Of a stretch of DNA of 9,604 nt, positions 1 to 6,972 are shown in pieces. The notes under the pieces were generated by a model. The model ran no database searches and had not been told where the DNA came from. It saw nothing but the letters and a program-made list of their open reading frames with translations. The stretch lies in NCBI GenBank assembly GCA_964604145.1, contig CAZRXS010000051.1, positions 1 to 9,604 on the forward strand, read 5' to 3'. The DNA is from Gudongella sp964604145 (lineage in GTDB: Bacteria; Bacillota; Clostridia; Tissierellales; Tissierellaceae). Position numbers and translations under genes: made by a program. Every line of letters begins with the position of its first letter. The first letter of the stretch is position 1.

Positions 1-1
1 A

Positions 2-35
2 TCAATTATTTGCTACTATTGATTATTTGCTACTA
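2..35. repeat. Two tandem copies of a 17-bp unit at the window edge
   Basis: Positions 2-18 and 19-35 are adjacent copies that match at 15 of 17 positions; the two differences fall in the first four bases (TCAA against TTGA), and both copies share ATTATTTGCTACTA. The array lies about 60 nt downstream of the cinA stop, in non-coding sequence. It touches the window edge, so more copies may follow. It is too short and lacks spacers, so it is not a CRISPR array. Its function is unknown. Confidence 0.6.
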
Positions 36-93
36 CTTTTATCGTTCTTTTAATTAGAGAACTTTTTGTTGAAGAATTTTATAAAAGCCTAGT

Positions 94-1332
94 TTATAAT
101 AATTCTTTAGAATCATTTTTTATAAAACGCAAACTTTCTATTAACGCAAAGTTAGTAGCTCTTTCAATAATAGCTTTTCTATCTCCATTGAAAATCATTT
201 TGTGTATTTTATGTCTATTGTTAGTCATTATACATATATAAACTAGGCCTGTATTTTTAGATTCTTCTACAGGGCTAGCATAGCCTGTGGTAGATATAAC
301 TAAGTCAACTCCAGACTTTTCTAGTAGTCCTTTTGCCATTGCAAAGGCTACTTCTTGACTAACCACTCCATATTTTTCAATTAAAAAAGGATCAACATTT
401 AATTCATCTTCTTTAGAGTTATTTGAATAAGTAACGATAGCTCTATCAAATACTTGTGAAGCACCTTCTATAGAAGTTAATCTTTTGGATATATTTCCTC
501 CTGTGCAAGACTCGCATACAGCTAACTTTAAGTTTCTTAACTTTAAATTATCTAGTAATGTTTCTTCAAGAGTTTTATCATCGTATCCAAAAATATAATC
601 ACCAATTTTAGACTTAATTCTTTCTACTATTAAATTTGATGTTTTATTTAATTCTTCTATATCTAAACCTCTTCCAATCACTTTAATTTCAATATAGCCA
701 GTGCTTGCATAGGTTGTTATTGTAAACTTTGGCATATATATATCTAGAGATTTTAGATCAGTTTCTAAACTAGATTCTCCAATTCCAGAGACATTAATTG
801 ATTTTACTACTATATTAAAATTATCTTTAATTAAATCATACACATACTCGTCAAACATAGGTTTAAGTTCATGTGGTGGCCCAGGCATAAGTATTATTTT
901 TTTATCTTTGTACTTTATAAAAACTCCTGGTGCTGTACCTCTTGCGTTTGGTATAAACTCAGCTCCAGAAGGTTTCATAGCTTGTTTTAAATTGTTTTTT
1001 GTCATTTTCCTGTTAGAATAGGCAAAATAATTTTTCAGATGTTCTTGCATATCGATATCTAATATCAAAGGTTTATTTATAACATTTGAGACTGCTTCTT
1101 TGGTTAGATCATCATCAGTTGGTCCTAAACCCCCAGTTAAAATTATAATATCTGCCCTATCTAAGGCTATTTTAATAGCACTTTCTAACCTCTTGTAGTC
1201 ATCATCTACTGAAGTATGGTAGTGAGTTTCTATACCCATTCCCATAAGCTTTTTTGATAAATATACCGCATTAGTATTGATTATACTTCCAAGAATTATT
1301 TCAGTACCAACAGTAATTATTTCAGCTTGCAT
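94..1332 (-). CDS. cinA: CinA-family nicotinamide-nucleotide amidase, competence/damage-inducible protein (two domains)
   Basis: The protein has 412 residues, the usual length for full-length CinA. Residues 1-165 form the MoaB/molybdopterin-binding-like domain (COG1058), with TVGTEIILG near the N-terminus, TGGLGPTDDD at 66-75 and PGPPHELKPMF at 150-160. Residues 255-405 form the PncC-type amidase domain, with ESCTGG at 274-279 (family nucleophile Ser, here S275) and Y302. By family knowledge it deamidates nicotinamide mononucleotide to nicotinate mononucleotide, and the N-terminal domain can act as an ADP-ribose/CoA pyrophosphatase; it is expected in the cytoplasm. The usual glycine-rich TGIAGPxGG loop reads TGYASPVEES at 349-358, shorter and with fewer glycines. 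The ATG start follows a GGAG site at 1341-1344, 8 nt away, and lies 13 nt after pgsA, so it is the last gene of the operon in this window. In many Firmicutes recA follows, which would lie beyond the window edge. Confidence 0.93.
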   Translation of the reverse strand: MQAEIITVGTEIILGSIINTNAVYLSKKLMGMGIETHYHTSVDDDYKRLESAIKIALDRADIIILTGGLGPTDDDLTKEAVSNVINKPLILDIDMQEHLKNYFAYSNRKMTKNNLKQAMKPSGAEFIPNARGTAPGVFIKYKDKKIILMPGPPHELKPMFDEYVYDLIKDNFNIVVKSINVSGIGESSLETDLKSLDIYMPKFTITTYASTGYIEIKVIGRGLDIEELNKTSNLIVERIKSKIGDYIFGYDDKTLEETLLDNLKLRNLKLAVCESCTGGNISKRLTSIEGASQVFDRAIVTYSNNSKEDELNVDPFLIEKYGVVSQEVAFAMAKGLLEKSGVDLVISTTGYASPVEESKNTGLVYICIMTNNRHKIHKMIFNGDRKAIIERATNFALIESLRFIKNDSKELL

Positions 1333-1345
1333 TATAACATCTCCA

Positions 1346-1891
1346 TTAAATATTTTTTATTTTTAAAGCGTGCATATTTTTAAGAATATAATCTACCCCT
1401 GAAATAATTGTAAGTAGTAAAGAGAGATACAAAACGATTATATCAGCGGGAAATCCAATAAAGTTAAAAGGAAAGTTGTTTATTAACAATAGTGCAATAG
1501 CTACAATTTGAGATATAGTTTTTAATTTACCCCAATTACTTGCTGCTATCGTAATTCCTTCAGAAGCTGCTATTGTTCTAAACCCTGTTATGGTAAACTC
1601 GCGAGCAATGACTACAATTACTATCCAAGCGGGGACTTTACCAGTTCCTACAAGTAAAATAAGTGCAGCTGAAGTAAGTACTTTATCTGCAAGCGGATCT
1701 GCAAATTTACCAAAGTTAGTGACTAAATTTCTACTTCTTGCAATATAGCCATCCAAAGAATCTGTAAGCGCAGCAAAGATAAAAATAGCTGCTGAGATGT
1801 AAGTTGTTCCTGGACTTTCCAAATAAAACACTAATATAAAAACAGGAACTAAAAAAACTCTAAACAATGTAATTTTATTTGCTAGATTCAT
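1346..1891 (-). CDS. pgsA: CDP-diacylglycerol--glycerol-3-phosphate 3-phosphatidyltransferase
   Basis: This 181-residue integral membrane enzyme makes phosphatidylglycerol phosphate from CDP-diacylglycerol and glycerol 3-phosphate, the committed step to phosphatidylglycerol and cardiolipin. The full CDP-alcohol phosphotransferase signature D-x2-DG-x2-AR-x8-G-x3-D-x3-D is present: D44, D47, G48, A51, R52, G61, D65 and D69. Hydrophobic stretches near 8-23, 30-43, 71-95 and 122-168 fit the multi-span fold. Length and the N-terminus MNLANKITLFR match PgsA better than phosphatidylserine synthase. The ATG lies inside the end of rimO (17-nt overlap), with GGAG at 1901-1904 nine bases upstream, which suggests translational coupling. 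The cinA start follows 13 nt after its stop. Confidence 0.93.
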   Translation of the reverse strand: MNLANKITLFRVFLVPVFILVFYLESPGTTYISAAIFIFAALTDSLDGYIARSRNLVTNFGKFADPLADKVLTSAALILLVGTGKVPAWIVIVVIAREFTITGFRTIAASEGITIAASNWGKLKTISQIVAIALLLINNFPFNFIGFPADIIVLYLSLLLTIISGVDYILKNMHALKIKNI

Positions 1892-3212
1892 AAACTACAT
1901 CTCCAATCAAATCGTATTCCATGTATTCCTTAATCCATACATTATAAAACTTTCCAATTTCTAAGTCTTTTTCTGAATTAACATATACACCACCATCAAT
2001 ATCCGGACTATCCATATAGCTTCGGCCTAAGTATAGACCGTCTTCTACAAATTCTTCAATTAATACACTTAGTTTTAACCCAACTTTATTCTTCATAAGA
2101 GTTTCAGATATATCTTTTTGCAATTCCATTATTTTATCTATTCTTTCTTGTTTTAAAGTCTTAGCGATTTGATTTTTCATTCCATATGCAGGAGTATCTT
2201 CTTCTCTAGAATATGAAAAAACGCCAAGTTTGTCGAATTTAACATTCTCAATAAATTTATATAATTCATTAAAATCTTCTTCAGTTTCGCCTGGAAATCC
2301 TAAAATAAATGTTGTTCTAAGAATAATATCGGGTATTTCTTTTCGAAGTTTGTTAATTAAATTTTCTATATCTTCTTTATTAGTTCTTCGATTCATGGCT
2401 TTTAAAATAGTATTACTAATATGTTGAAGAGGTATATCTAAATAATGTGCAACCTTTTTATTTCTTTTTATACTTTCAATAAGTTTATCGTCAATATGAT
2501 CAGGATATAGGTATAACAATCTTATAATTCTAATCTGATCTATATCATTAATCATATCTAATAGTTTATATAATGAATATTCCCCATATAAATCAATACC
2601 ATAGTCTGAAGTATTTTGGGCTATAAGAATTATTTCCTTTACTCCCCTATTAGCTAGAGATTTTATTTCACTTATAATATCTTCAAATTTTCTGCTTCTG
2701 TGTTTCCCTCTTAATTTTGGAATTATACAATAAGTGCAAAGATTGTCACATCCTTCAGAAATCCTTACATAAGCTGTCTTAGATTGAGTAAATCTTTCCA
2801 CCTCTTCTATATAATTACTGTTAATATCTTCATTTTTGATAATCTTATGAAAGTTTGAACTTTCTAATAAAATATCATTTAAGTCTCTAATATTCCCAGT
2901 TCCCATAATGGCATCAACTTCTGGAATTTCTTCTATAAGTTCCTGTGCATATCTTTGTGCAAGACAGCCTGCTAAAACCAATTTCTCTAAATTTCCTATT
3001 GTTTTATACTTAGACATTTCAAAAATGGCATCAATTGATTCTTCTTTTGCATCCTCGATAAAGCCGCATGTATTAACTATAATAATATTTGCATTTTCAG
3101 GATTTGTCGTATAATCGAAATTTTCTTTATCCAAGATACTTCTCATAATTTCTGAATCTACTTCATTTTTTGAACAACCTAATGTTTCTATATAAACAGT
3201 TTTTCTTGGCAA
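1875..3212 (-). CDS. rimO: Ribosomal protein S12 methylthiotransferase (radical SAM)
   Basis: The product has 445 residues from the chosen start. The N-terminal methylthiotransferase domain has the three cluster cysteines C13 (TLGCSKN), C49 (NTCGF) and C83 (AGCLAQRY). The radical SAM domain carries CxxxCxxC at C155, C159 and C162, and further on LGFPGETEEDF. A TRAM domain fills about 375-442. The string SPDIDGGVYV near the C-terminus is typical of RimO rather than MiaB or MtaB. By family knowledge the enzyme adds a methylthio group to the conserved aspartate of ribosomal protein S12, using two 4Fe-4S clusters and SAM. The start chosen is TTG at 3210-3212, because AGGAGA at 3219-3224 sits 6 nt upstream and the family normally begins a few residues before YIETLGC. 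An ATG at 3233 would add 7 residues but has no Shine-Dalgarno site. The ftsK stop lies inside the rimO Shine-Dalgarno site, so the genes are probably coupled. Confidence 0.92.
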   Translation of the reverse strand: MPRKTVYIETLGCSKNEVDSEIMRSILDKENFDYTTNPENANIIIVNTCGFIEDAKEESIDAIFEMSKYKTIGNLEKLVLAGCLAQRYAQELIEEIPEVDAIMGTGNIRDLNDILLESSNFHKIIKNEDINSNYIEEVERFTQSKTAYVRISEGCDNLCTYCIIPKLRGKHRSRKFEDIISEIKSLANRGVKEIILIAQNTSDYGIDLYGEYSLYKLLDMINDIDQIRIIRLLYLYPDHIDDKLIESIKRNKKVAHYLDIPLQHISNTILKAMNRRTNKEDIENLINKLRKEIPDIILRTTFILGFPGETEEDFNELYKFIENVKFDKLGVFSYSREEDTPAYGMKNQIAKTLKQERIDKIMELQKDISETLMKNKVGLKLSVLIEEFVEDGLYLGRSYMDSPDIDGGVYVNSEKDLEIGKFYNVWIKEYMEYDLIGDVVYESSK

Positions 3213-3218
3213 AATATC

Positions 3219-3224
3219 TCTCCT
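3219..3224 (-). promoter_or_regulatory. Ribosome binding site that sets the rimO TTG start
   Basis: AGGAGA on the minus strand lies 6 nt before TTG at 3212-3210. It overlaps the ftsK TAG stop at 3225-3223. This favours the TTG over the in-frame ATG at 3233, whose upstream bases show no Shine-Dalgarno match. Confidence 0.7.
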
Positions 3225-5400
3225 AATTTTCATTTATGTCATCTTCACTTATAAGCACTTTTCTAGGTTTGCTTCCTTCAAAGCCACCGACAATCCCTCT
3301 GAGTTCCATTTCATCTATAATTCTAGCGGCTCTAGCATAGCCTATACGCAACCTTCTTTGAAGTAAGGATATAGATGCCACCCCTTCATTTACAACTAGT
3401 CTTACGGCCTCTGGTAAAAGTTCATCGGATTCTGATGCATTTATTTGCTTGTTGTTTTGTACGATTTCTATAATTTCTTCGTCGTATTGCGATAAATGTT
3501 GTTTTTGAAGAAATGAAACAACATTTTCCACCTCATGATTGGAAATAAATGCTCCTTGTAGTCTAACAGGTTTTGGATAGCTAGATGGATAAAAAAGCAT
3601 ATCCCCATGGCCTAAAAGTTTTTCTGCACCTGACATATCTAGTATTGTCCTTGAATCAACTTGTGATGAAACAGCAAAGCTTATTCTTGAAGGAATATTA
3701 GCTTTGATAGTACCTGTTATTACATCTACAGAAGGTCTTTGTGTAGCAACTATAAGGTACATCCCTGCAGCCCTGGCCATTTGTGCAAGTCTTGTTATAT
3801 AATCTTCTACTTCTTGAGCTGCAACCATCATTAAGTCTGCAAGTTCATCTATTATAATTACTATTTTAGGCATATTATCGTCTTTTTTGTCTGTTTTTTC
3901 ATTATATGACTGAATATCTCTAACATTGTTTTTAGCAAACAATTTATATCTTTTTTCCATCTCTCCAACAGCCCAGTTAAGAGCATATGCTGATCGTTTA
4001 GCATCAGTTACTACTGGTATTAAAAGATGAGGAATTCCATTATATACACTTAGTTCTACAACTTTAGGGTCAATTAGGAGCAATTTCACATCATCAGGTG
4101 AGCTCTTAAAAATTAAACTCATGATAATTGTATTGATACAGACACTCTTTCCTGAACCTGTGGCACCTGCAATTAATAAGTGGGGCATCTTATCTATAGT
4201 AGAAACTAATACTTTACCAGAGATGTCCTTGCCCAATGCTAGTGGAATATCAGATTTAATATTATTATACTCCTTTGAAGTTATCAATTCTTTAAATAAA
4301 ACCATATCCTTTATTTTGTTTGGCACCTCTATCCCAACAGCAGCTTTTCCCGGTATTGGAGCTTCTATTCTAATATCAGGTGAAGCAAGACTTAAAGATA
4401 TATTGTCTTGTAAGGAAACTATCCTGCTTAACTTTATTCCTGGTGCAGGAGATAGCTCATAACAGGTAATTGATGGTCCAACATTGATATGGGATACAGT
4501 AGCTTCTATACCAAAGTTTTTCATAGTTTCTTCAATGACCCTTGCATTGTTTATTACTTCTTTCTTATCGCTTCTATCATTCTTTATTTTTGATGAAGCC
4601 AAAATGTTTAGGGGAGGAACACGGTATGGTGTCTTTTGAACTTTTTCTTGTTCGTATTTAATTTCACCATCCATAGTTTTTGATTCTTTTATAACTTGTT
4701 TTTCTTCTAGTTTAATAGGGGTAACTTTTGAAGGGGCAGTGTAATCAGTTATTTGAATTTGAGTGTTCTTGTTATTGTTGTATTCTGGATCGACATTCCT
4801 AGAAATAGATTTTTCTTGTTTGGATTCCCTATTTACAATATTTGGGGTAATGTTTTTAGCTTTTGATAAAACTTCTTTTATAGTTAAATTAGTTACTACA
4901 AGTAGACTTACCATAATTGAGAAAGCTAAAACAATATAAGTGCCAATTGAACCAAATAACCTGTATAAGAAAAATCCAAAAAAACTGCCAAGAACCCCTC
5001 CCCCTCTATTAGCTCTGGAGAGTTCTAGTCCGCTTTTCATTCTTTCAATCAAACTTAAATCAATAGTATTGATACCATCTAATATAACAATAAAACTCGT
5101 AAATACCACTAATAGGGAAATAATAACTCTAAGCTGTATTTTGTCAAAACGATTTAATAGTAAAGTTATACCTGTTGCTAAGATAAATAATGGGAAGAAA
5201 TAAGCACCAAATCCCATTAGTGAAAATATGGTCCCATTGATAATATTTCCGACTATTCCCATTCTCATGCTAAATAAACTAAACAACACAATAATACCAA
5301 TAGCTATTGTCATTATTGCAACAATATCTGTATTAAGTTTTGATTTAGCAATATTCTTTTTAGCAGGCTTCTTTGTTTTGTTTTTTTTAATTTTATTCAC
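3223..5400 (-). CDS. ftsK: DNA translocase FtsK/SpoIIIE
   Basis: The product has 725 residues from the chosen GTG start. A lysine-rich N-terminal tail of about 20 residues is followed by hydrophobic segments near 24-46, 50-82, 89-110 and 133-170, then a polar linker rich in K, E, N and T to about 265. The RecA-like motor carries Walker A GATGSGKS at 412-419 (K418) and Walker B IIIDEL with D518 and E519, followed by the conserved SSQVDSRTILDMSGAEKLLG region. The C-terminal gamma winged helix (about 660-722) holds RRLRIGYARAARIIDEME and would read chromosome-polarity sequences. It acts as a membrane-anchored hexameric ATPase that pumps DNA through the closing septum. Sequence alone does not separate a vegetative FtsK from a sporulation SpoIIIE role. 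The start is GTG at 5398-5400 because AGGTGAT lies 3 nt upstream; an ATG at 5460, inside uppP, has no Shine-Dalgarno site. The uppP stop lies 14 nt upstream of this start. Confidence 0.93.
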   Translation of the reverse strand: MNKIKKNKTKKPAKKNIAKSKLNTDIVAIMTIAIGIIVLFSLFSMRMGIVGNIINGTIFSLMGFGAYFFPLFILATGITLLLNRFDKIQLRVIISLLVVFTSFIVILDGINTIDLSLIERMKSGLELSRANRGGGVLGSFFGFFLYRLFGSIGTYIVLAFSIMVSLLVVTNLTIKEVLSKAKNITPNIVNRESKQEKSISRNVDPEYNNNKNTQIQITDYTAPSKVTPIKLEEKQVIKESKTMDGEIKYEQEKVQKTPYRVPPLNILASSKIKNDRSDKKEVINNARVIEETMKNFGIEATVSHINVGPSITCYELSPAPGIKLSRIVSLQDNISLSLASPDIRIEAPIPGKAAVGIEVPNKIKDMVLFKELITSKEYNNIKSDIPLALGKDISGKVLVSTIDKMPHLLIAGATGSGKSVCINTIIMSLIFKSSPDDVKLLLIDPKVVELSVYNGIPHLLIPVVTDAKRSAYALNWAVGEMEKRYKLFAKNNVRDIQSYNEKTDKKDDNMPKIVIIIDELADLMMVAAQEVEDYITRLAQMARAAGMYLIVATQRPSVDVITGTIKANIPSRISFAVSSQVDSRTILDMSGAEKLLGHGDMLFYPSSYPKPVRLQGAFISNHEVENVVSFLQKQHLSQYDEEIIEIVQNNKQINASESDELLPEAVRLVVNEGVASISLLQRRLRIGYARAARIIDEMELRGIVGGFEGSKPRKVLISEDDINEN

Positions 5401-5403
5401 TTT

Positions 5404-5410
5404 ATCACCT
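5404..5410 (-). promoter_or_regulatory. Ribosome binding site that sets the ftsK GTG start
   Basis: AGGTGAT on the minus strand matches the distal half of the consensus AAGGAGGTGAT and ends 3 nt before GTG at 5400-5398. It lies in the 14-nt gap after the uppP stop. It supports a start 20 codons downstream of the longest possible one. Confidence 0.6.
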
Positions 5411-5414
5411 AACT

Positions 5415-6239
5415 TTACTTTATAAGTTGAGTTATTGTTATAAACGCTCCTAATATCCATAAGTAATATGAAAAATAATGCAATTTATTTTTATTTAATA
5501 TTTTAATTAAAGCTTTTATTGATAAAACACCTACTATACATGACAATACTACTCCAATAATTAGTGAAAAATTAATAACTGCATTTGCTTTTCCTCTTGA
5601 TACTTTTATAAGACCAAGCAAAACTGCCCCCAAAGTAGCAGGTAAAGCCAAAAGAAATGAAAATTCAGTTGCAAGTGGTTTTTTTAATCCTCTAAAAAGT
5701 CCCATAACAATAGTAGAACCTGACCTAGATATTCCAGGTACAATTGCTAGTCCTTGAAATGTACCTATTAAGATAGAATCCAAAAAAGTCATATCTTTTA
5801 CATCTTTAAAAGTCTTGCTTTTTTTCTCTGCAATCCACAATAACATTCCAGTAATTATAAAGGATATGCCTATTGGCAATAAAGAAGTATACAAGGATTC
5901 GAAAAAATCTTCAAAGCTTAAGCCTATAATAGCTGTTGGTACGGACCCAGCAATTATCAGTAGACCGAGTTTTTGATGTTTGGTTAGTTTCTGTCTTTTG
6001 CGCTTTAAAATATTTACAATTAATTTAATAAAATCAATTACTATTAACTTAATATCTTTAAAATAAACTATTATAATAGAGATTAAAGTGCCTAAATGTA
6101 ACATTTCTGTAAAAAAGAGATTGCCCTCAGTTATTCCAAAGAATGACTGCAAAACTGCTAGATGTCCAGAGCTACTTATGGGCAAAAACTCTGTTACACC
6201 TTGAACGATTCCTAATATTACTGCTTCAAGAAAATTCAA
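5415..6239 (-). CDS. uppP: Undecaprenyl-diphosphatase (BacA/UppP family)
   Basis: This 274-residue polytopic membrane protein has the usual BacA/UppP length. It removes a phosphate from undecaprenyl diphosphate so that the lipid carrier for peptidoglycan and other wall polymers can be reused; extra copies are known to give bacitracin resistance. The two family signatures are present: the (E/Q)xxxE motif as Q13-GVT-E17, followed by FLPISSSGHL with H26, and PGISRSGST at 168-176 with R172. Hydrophobic segments alternate through the whole length, with a basic loop at about 78-90 (LKRKRQKLTKHQK). The start is TTG at 6237-6239, supported by AAAGGAGGA at 6247-6255, 7-8 nt upstream. It has its own extended -10 promoter and sits 14 nt before ftsK, so it appears to be the first gene of the uppP-ftsK-rimO-pgsA-cinA operon. 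Confidence 0.93.
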   Translation of the reverse strand: MNFLEAVILGIVQGVTEFLPISSSGHLAVLQSFFGITEGNLFFTEMLHLGTLISIIIVYFKDIKLIVIDFIKLIVNILKRKRQKLTKHQKLGLLIIAGSVPTAIIGLSFEDFFESLYTSLLPIGISFIITGMLLWIAEKKSKTFKDVKDMTFLDSILIGTFQGLAIVPGISRSGSTIVMGLFRGLKKPLATEFSFLLALPATLGAVLLGLIKVSRGKANAVINFSLIIGVVLSCIVGVLSIKALIKILNKNKLHYFSYYLWILGAFITITQLIK

Positions 6240-6272
6240 AATTAAATCCTCCTTTAGTCCAGCTACACTCTG

Positions 6273-6281
6273 ATTATAACA
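6273..6281 (-). promoter_or_regulatory. Extended -10 promoter of uppP and the downstream operon
   Basis: On the minus strand this reads TGTTATAAT, a perfect -10 TATAAT with the TGn extension. The region 17 nt upstream has no good -35 (TGATAA), which extended -10 promoters tolerate. It sits between the dut terminator and the uppP start, and predicts a leader of roughly 25-30 nt. Confidence 0.6.
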
Positions 6282-6312
6282 TATTTATAAGTTAGTTATC
6301 ATAAAATAACAG

Positions 6313-6342
6313 AAAATAGGCATAACCTTTTGGTTATGCCTA
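6313..6342 (-). terminator. Rho-independent terminator after dut
   Basis: On the minus strand TAGGCATAACC, loop AAAA, then GGTTATGCCTA form a perfect 11-bp stem (6332-6342 with 6317-6327), followed by TTTT, then CTG and another T-rich stretch. It begins 13 nt after the dut stop and separates dut from the uppP promoter. Confidence 0.88.
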
Positions 6343-6355
6343 GATAAAGATTTAT

Positions 6356-6790
6356 TTATTCTTGCCCTGTGTGCCCAAAACCACCAGCACCTCTTTTTGT
6401 CTTATCCAAGGATTCTACTGTTTCAAAATCTATCTTTTCATATTTTATCAGTACCAATTGAGCGATTCTATCTCCAGGGTTTATTATAAAAGCTTCTTTA
6501 CCAAGATTTATTAAAATAACTTTTATTTCACCCCTATAATCGCTATCGATAGTTCCTATTCCATTTGCAAGTGAGATACCATGGTTTATGGCAAGTCCGC
6601 TTCTGCCTCTTACTTGAGCTTCGTATCCTTTGGGTACTTCAATAAATATTCCTGTAGGAACTAGAAATCGATCTAAGGGATTTAAAATTATAGGTGCATC
6701 TACATTGGCCATTAAGTCAACTCCAGATGAACCGCTTGTCTTATATTCAGGTAATTTGTGATTACTTTTATTTACTACTTTTACTTTCAT
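6356..6790 (-). CDS. dut: dUTP diphosphatase (trimeric dUTPase)
   Basis: This 144-residue enzyme hydrolyses dUTP to dUMP and diphosphate, keeping uracil out of DNA and feeding dTMP synthesis. All five motifs of the trimeric family are present in order: motif 1 SSGVDLMA at 21-28, motif 2 GRSGLA at 62-67, motif 3 GTIDSDYRGE at 79-88 (D82 is the likely catalytic aspartate), motif 4 PGDRIAQLV at 105-113, and the C-terminal motif 5 RGAGGFGHTG at 133-142 that closes over the active site. The ATG at 6788-6790 is chosen because AAGGAGGAA at 6795-6803 lies about 6 nt upstream; a TTG 11 codons earlier would put that site inside the coding region. It is flanked by a terminator on each side (after pnp and after dut), so it may be a single-gene transcript. 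No convincing promoter was seen before it. Confidence 0.95.
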   Translation of the reverse strand: MKVKVVNKSNHKLPEYKTSGSSGVDLMANVDAPIILNPLDRFLVPTGIFIEVPKGYEAQVRGRSGLAINHGISLANGIGTIDSDYRGEIKVILINLGKEAFIINPGDRIAQLVLIKYEKIDFETVESLDKTKRGAGGFGHTGQE

Positions 6791-6920
6791 CAAATTCCTC
6801 CTTGGGCAGTAAAATATTTGCAAGATCCTTTATTAGCTTATTTTCATTGTTTATTTTGCTTACACATACTATATCGAAATATTTAGTTATAAAACCTGTT
6901 ACATCATTTAATAAGTAGCT
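6768..6920 (-). other. Unrecognised 50-codon open stretch without a start codon, possible gene remnant
   Basis: Minus-strand codons from 6920 to a TAA at 6770-6768 are open for 50 codons after an in-frame TAA at 6923-6921. The translation starts SYLLNDVTGFITKYFDIV and ends LANILLPKEEFDESK, looking protein-like with an amphipathic KLIKDLANILLPKEEF segment. No ATG, GTG or TTG occurs in frame. It overlaps the first 23 nt of dut, and the dut Shine-Dalgarno site is read as KEE, a pattern typical of the end of an upstream operon gene. I do not recognise the family. It may be the 3' end of a decayed gene once joined to dut, or a chance open frame in AT-rich DNA. Confidence 0.3.
6795..6803 (-). promoter_or_regulatory. 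Ribosome binding site that sets the dut ATG start
   Basis: AAGGAGGAA on the minus strand lies about 6 nt before ATG at 6790-6788. It excludes the longer reading that begins at TTG 6823. Confidence 0.85.
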
Positions 6921-6933
6921 TTAATTTGATTTT

Positions 6934-6965
6934 AAAAAAACAACATGAACCAAATCGGCCCATGT
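6934..6965 (-). terminator. Rho-independent terminator after pnp
   Basis: On the minus strand ACATGGGCC, loop GATTT, GGTTCATGT form a 9-bp stem including two G-U pairs (6957-6965 with 6943-6951), then TG and seven T. It starts 7 nt after the pnp stop. The plus strand also has a T run after the stem (6968-6974), so it could work in both directions, but no plus-strand gene needs it. Confidence 0.8.
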
Positions 6966-6972
6966 GATTTTT

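Larger units (their letters stand above)
6791..6972. other. Gap between pnp and dut
   Basis: The 182-nt gap holds the pnp terminator (6934-6965), most of the startless open stretch described separately, and the dut ribosome binding site. The only promoter-like string before dut is TATAGT on the minus strand, without a fitting -35, so the source of dut transcription is not settled from sequence. Confidence 0.5.

Noticed and set aside
1..36. CRISPR-like array
   Set aside because: The two 17-bp units are directly adjacent with no spacer, and only two copies are seen.
44..62. Possible LexA box near an expected recA promoter
   Set aside because: The halves are in the order GTTC...GAAC with the wrong spacing, not the Gram-positive GAAC-N4-GTTC form.
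44..67. Plus-strand hairpin GTTCT...AGAAC followed by five T, terminator-like
   Set aside because: The stem has only five clear pairs plus weak extension, there is no plus-strand gene to terminate, and on the minus strand no T run follows.
4121..4462. Plus-strand open frame of 113 codons
   Set aside because: It is antisense to the motor domain of ftsK, around and below the Walker A region; the minus-strand reading is clearly conserved, so this is a shadow.
5401..5460. N-terminal extension of ftsK to the ATG at 5460 inside uppP
   Set aside because: No Shine-Dalgarno site precedes that ATG, while the GTG at 5400 has AGGTGAT in place just after the uppP stop.
6694..6918. Plus-strand open frame of 74 codons across the dut start and the gap
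   Set aside because: It overlaps conserved dut codons and the dut ribosome binding site, and its composition looks like translated AT-rich antisense.
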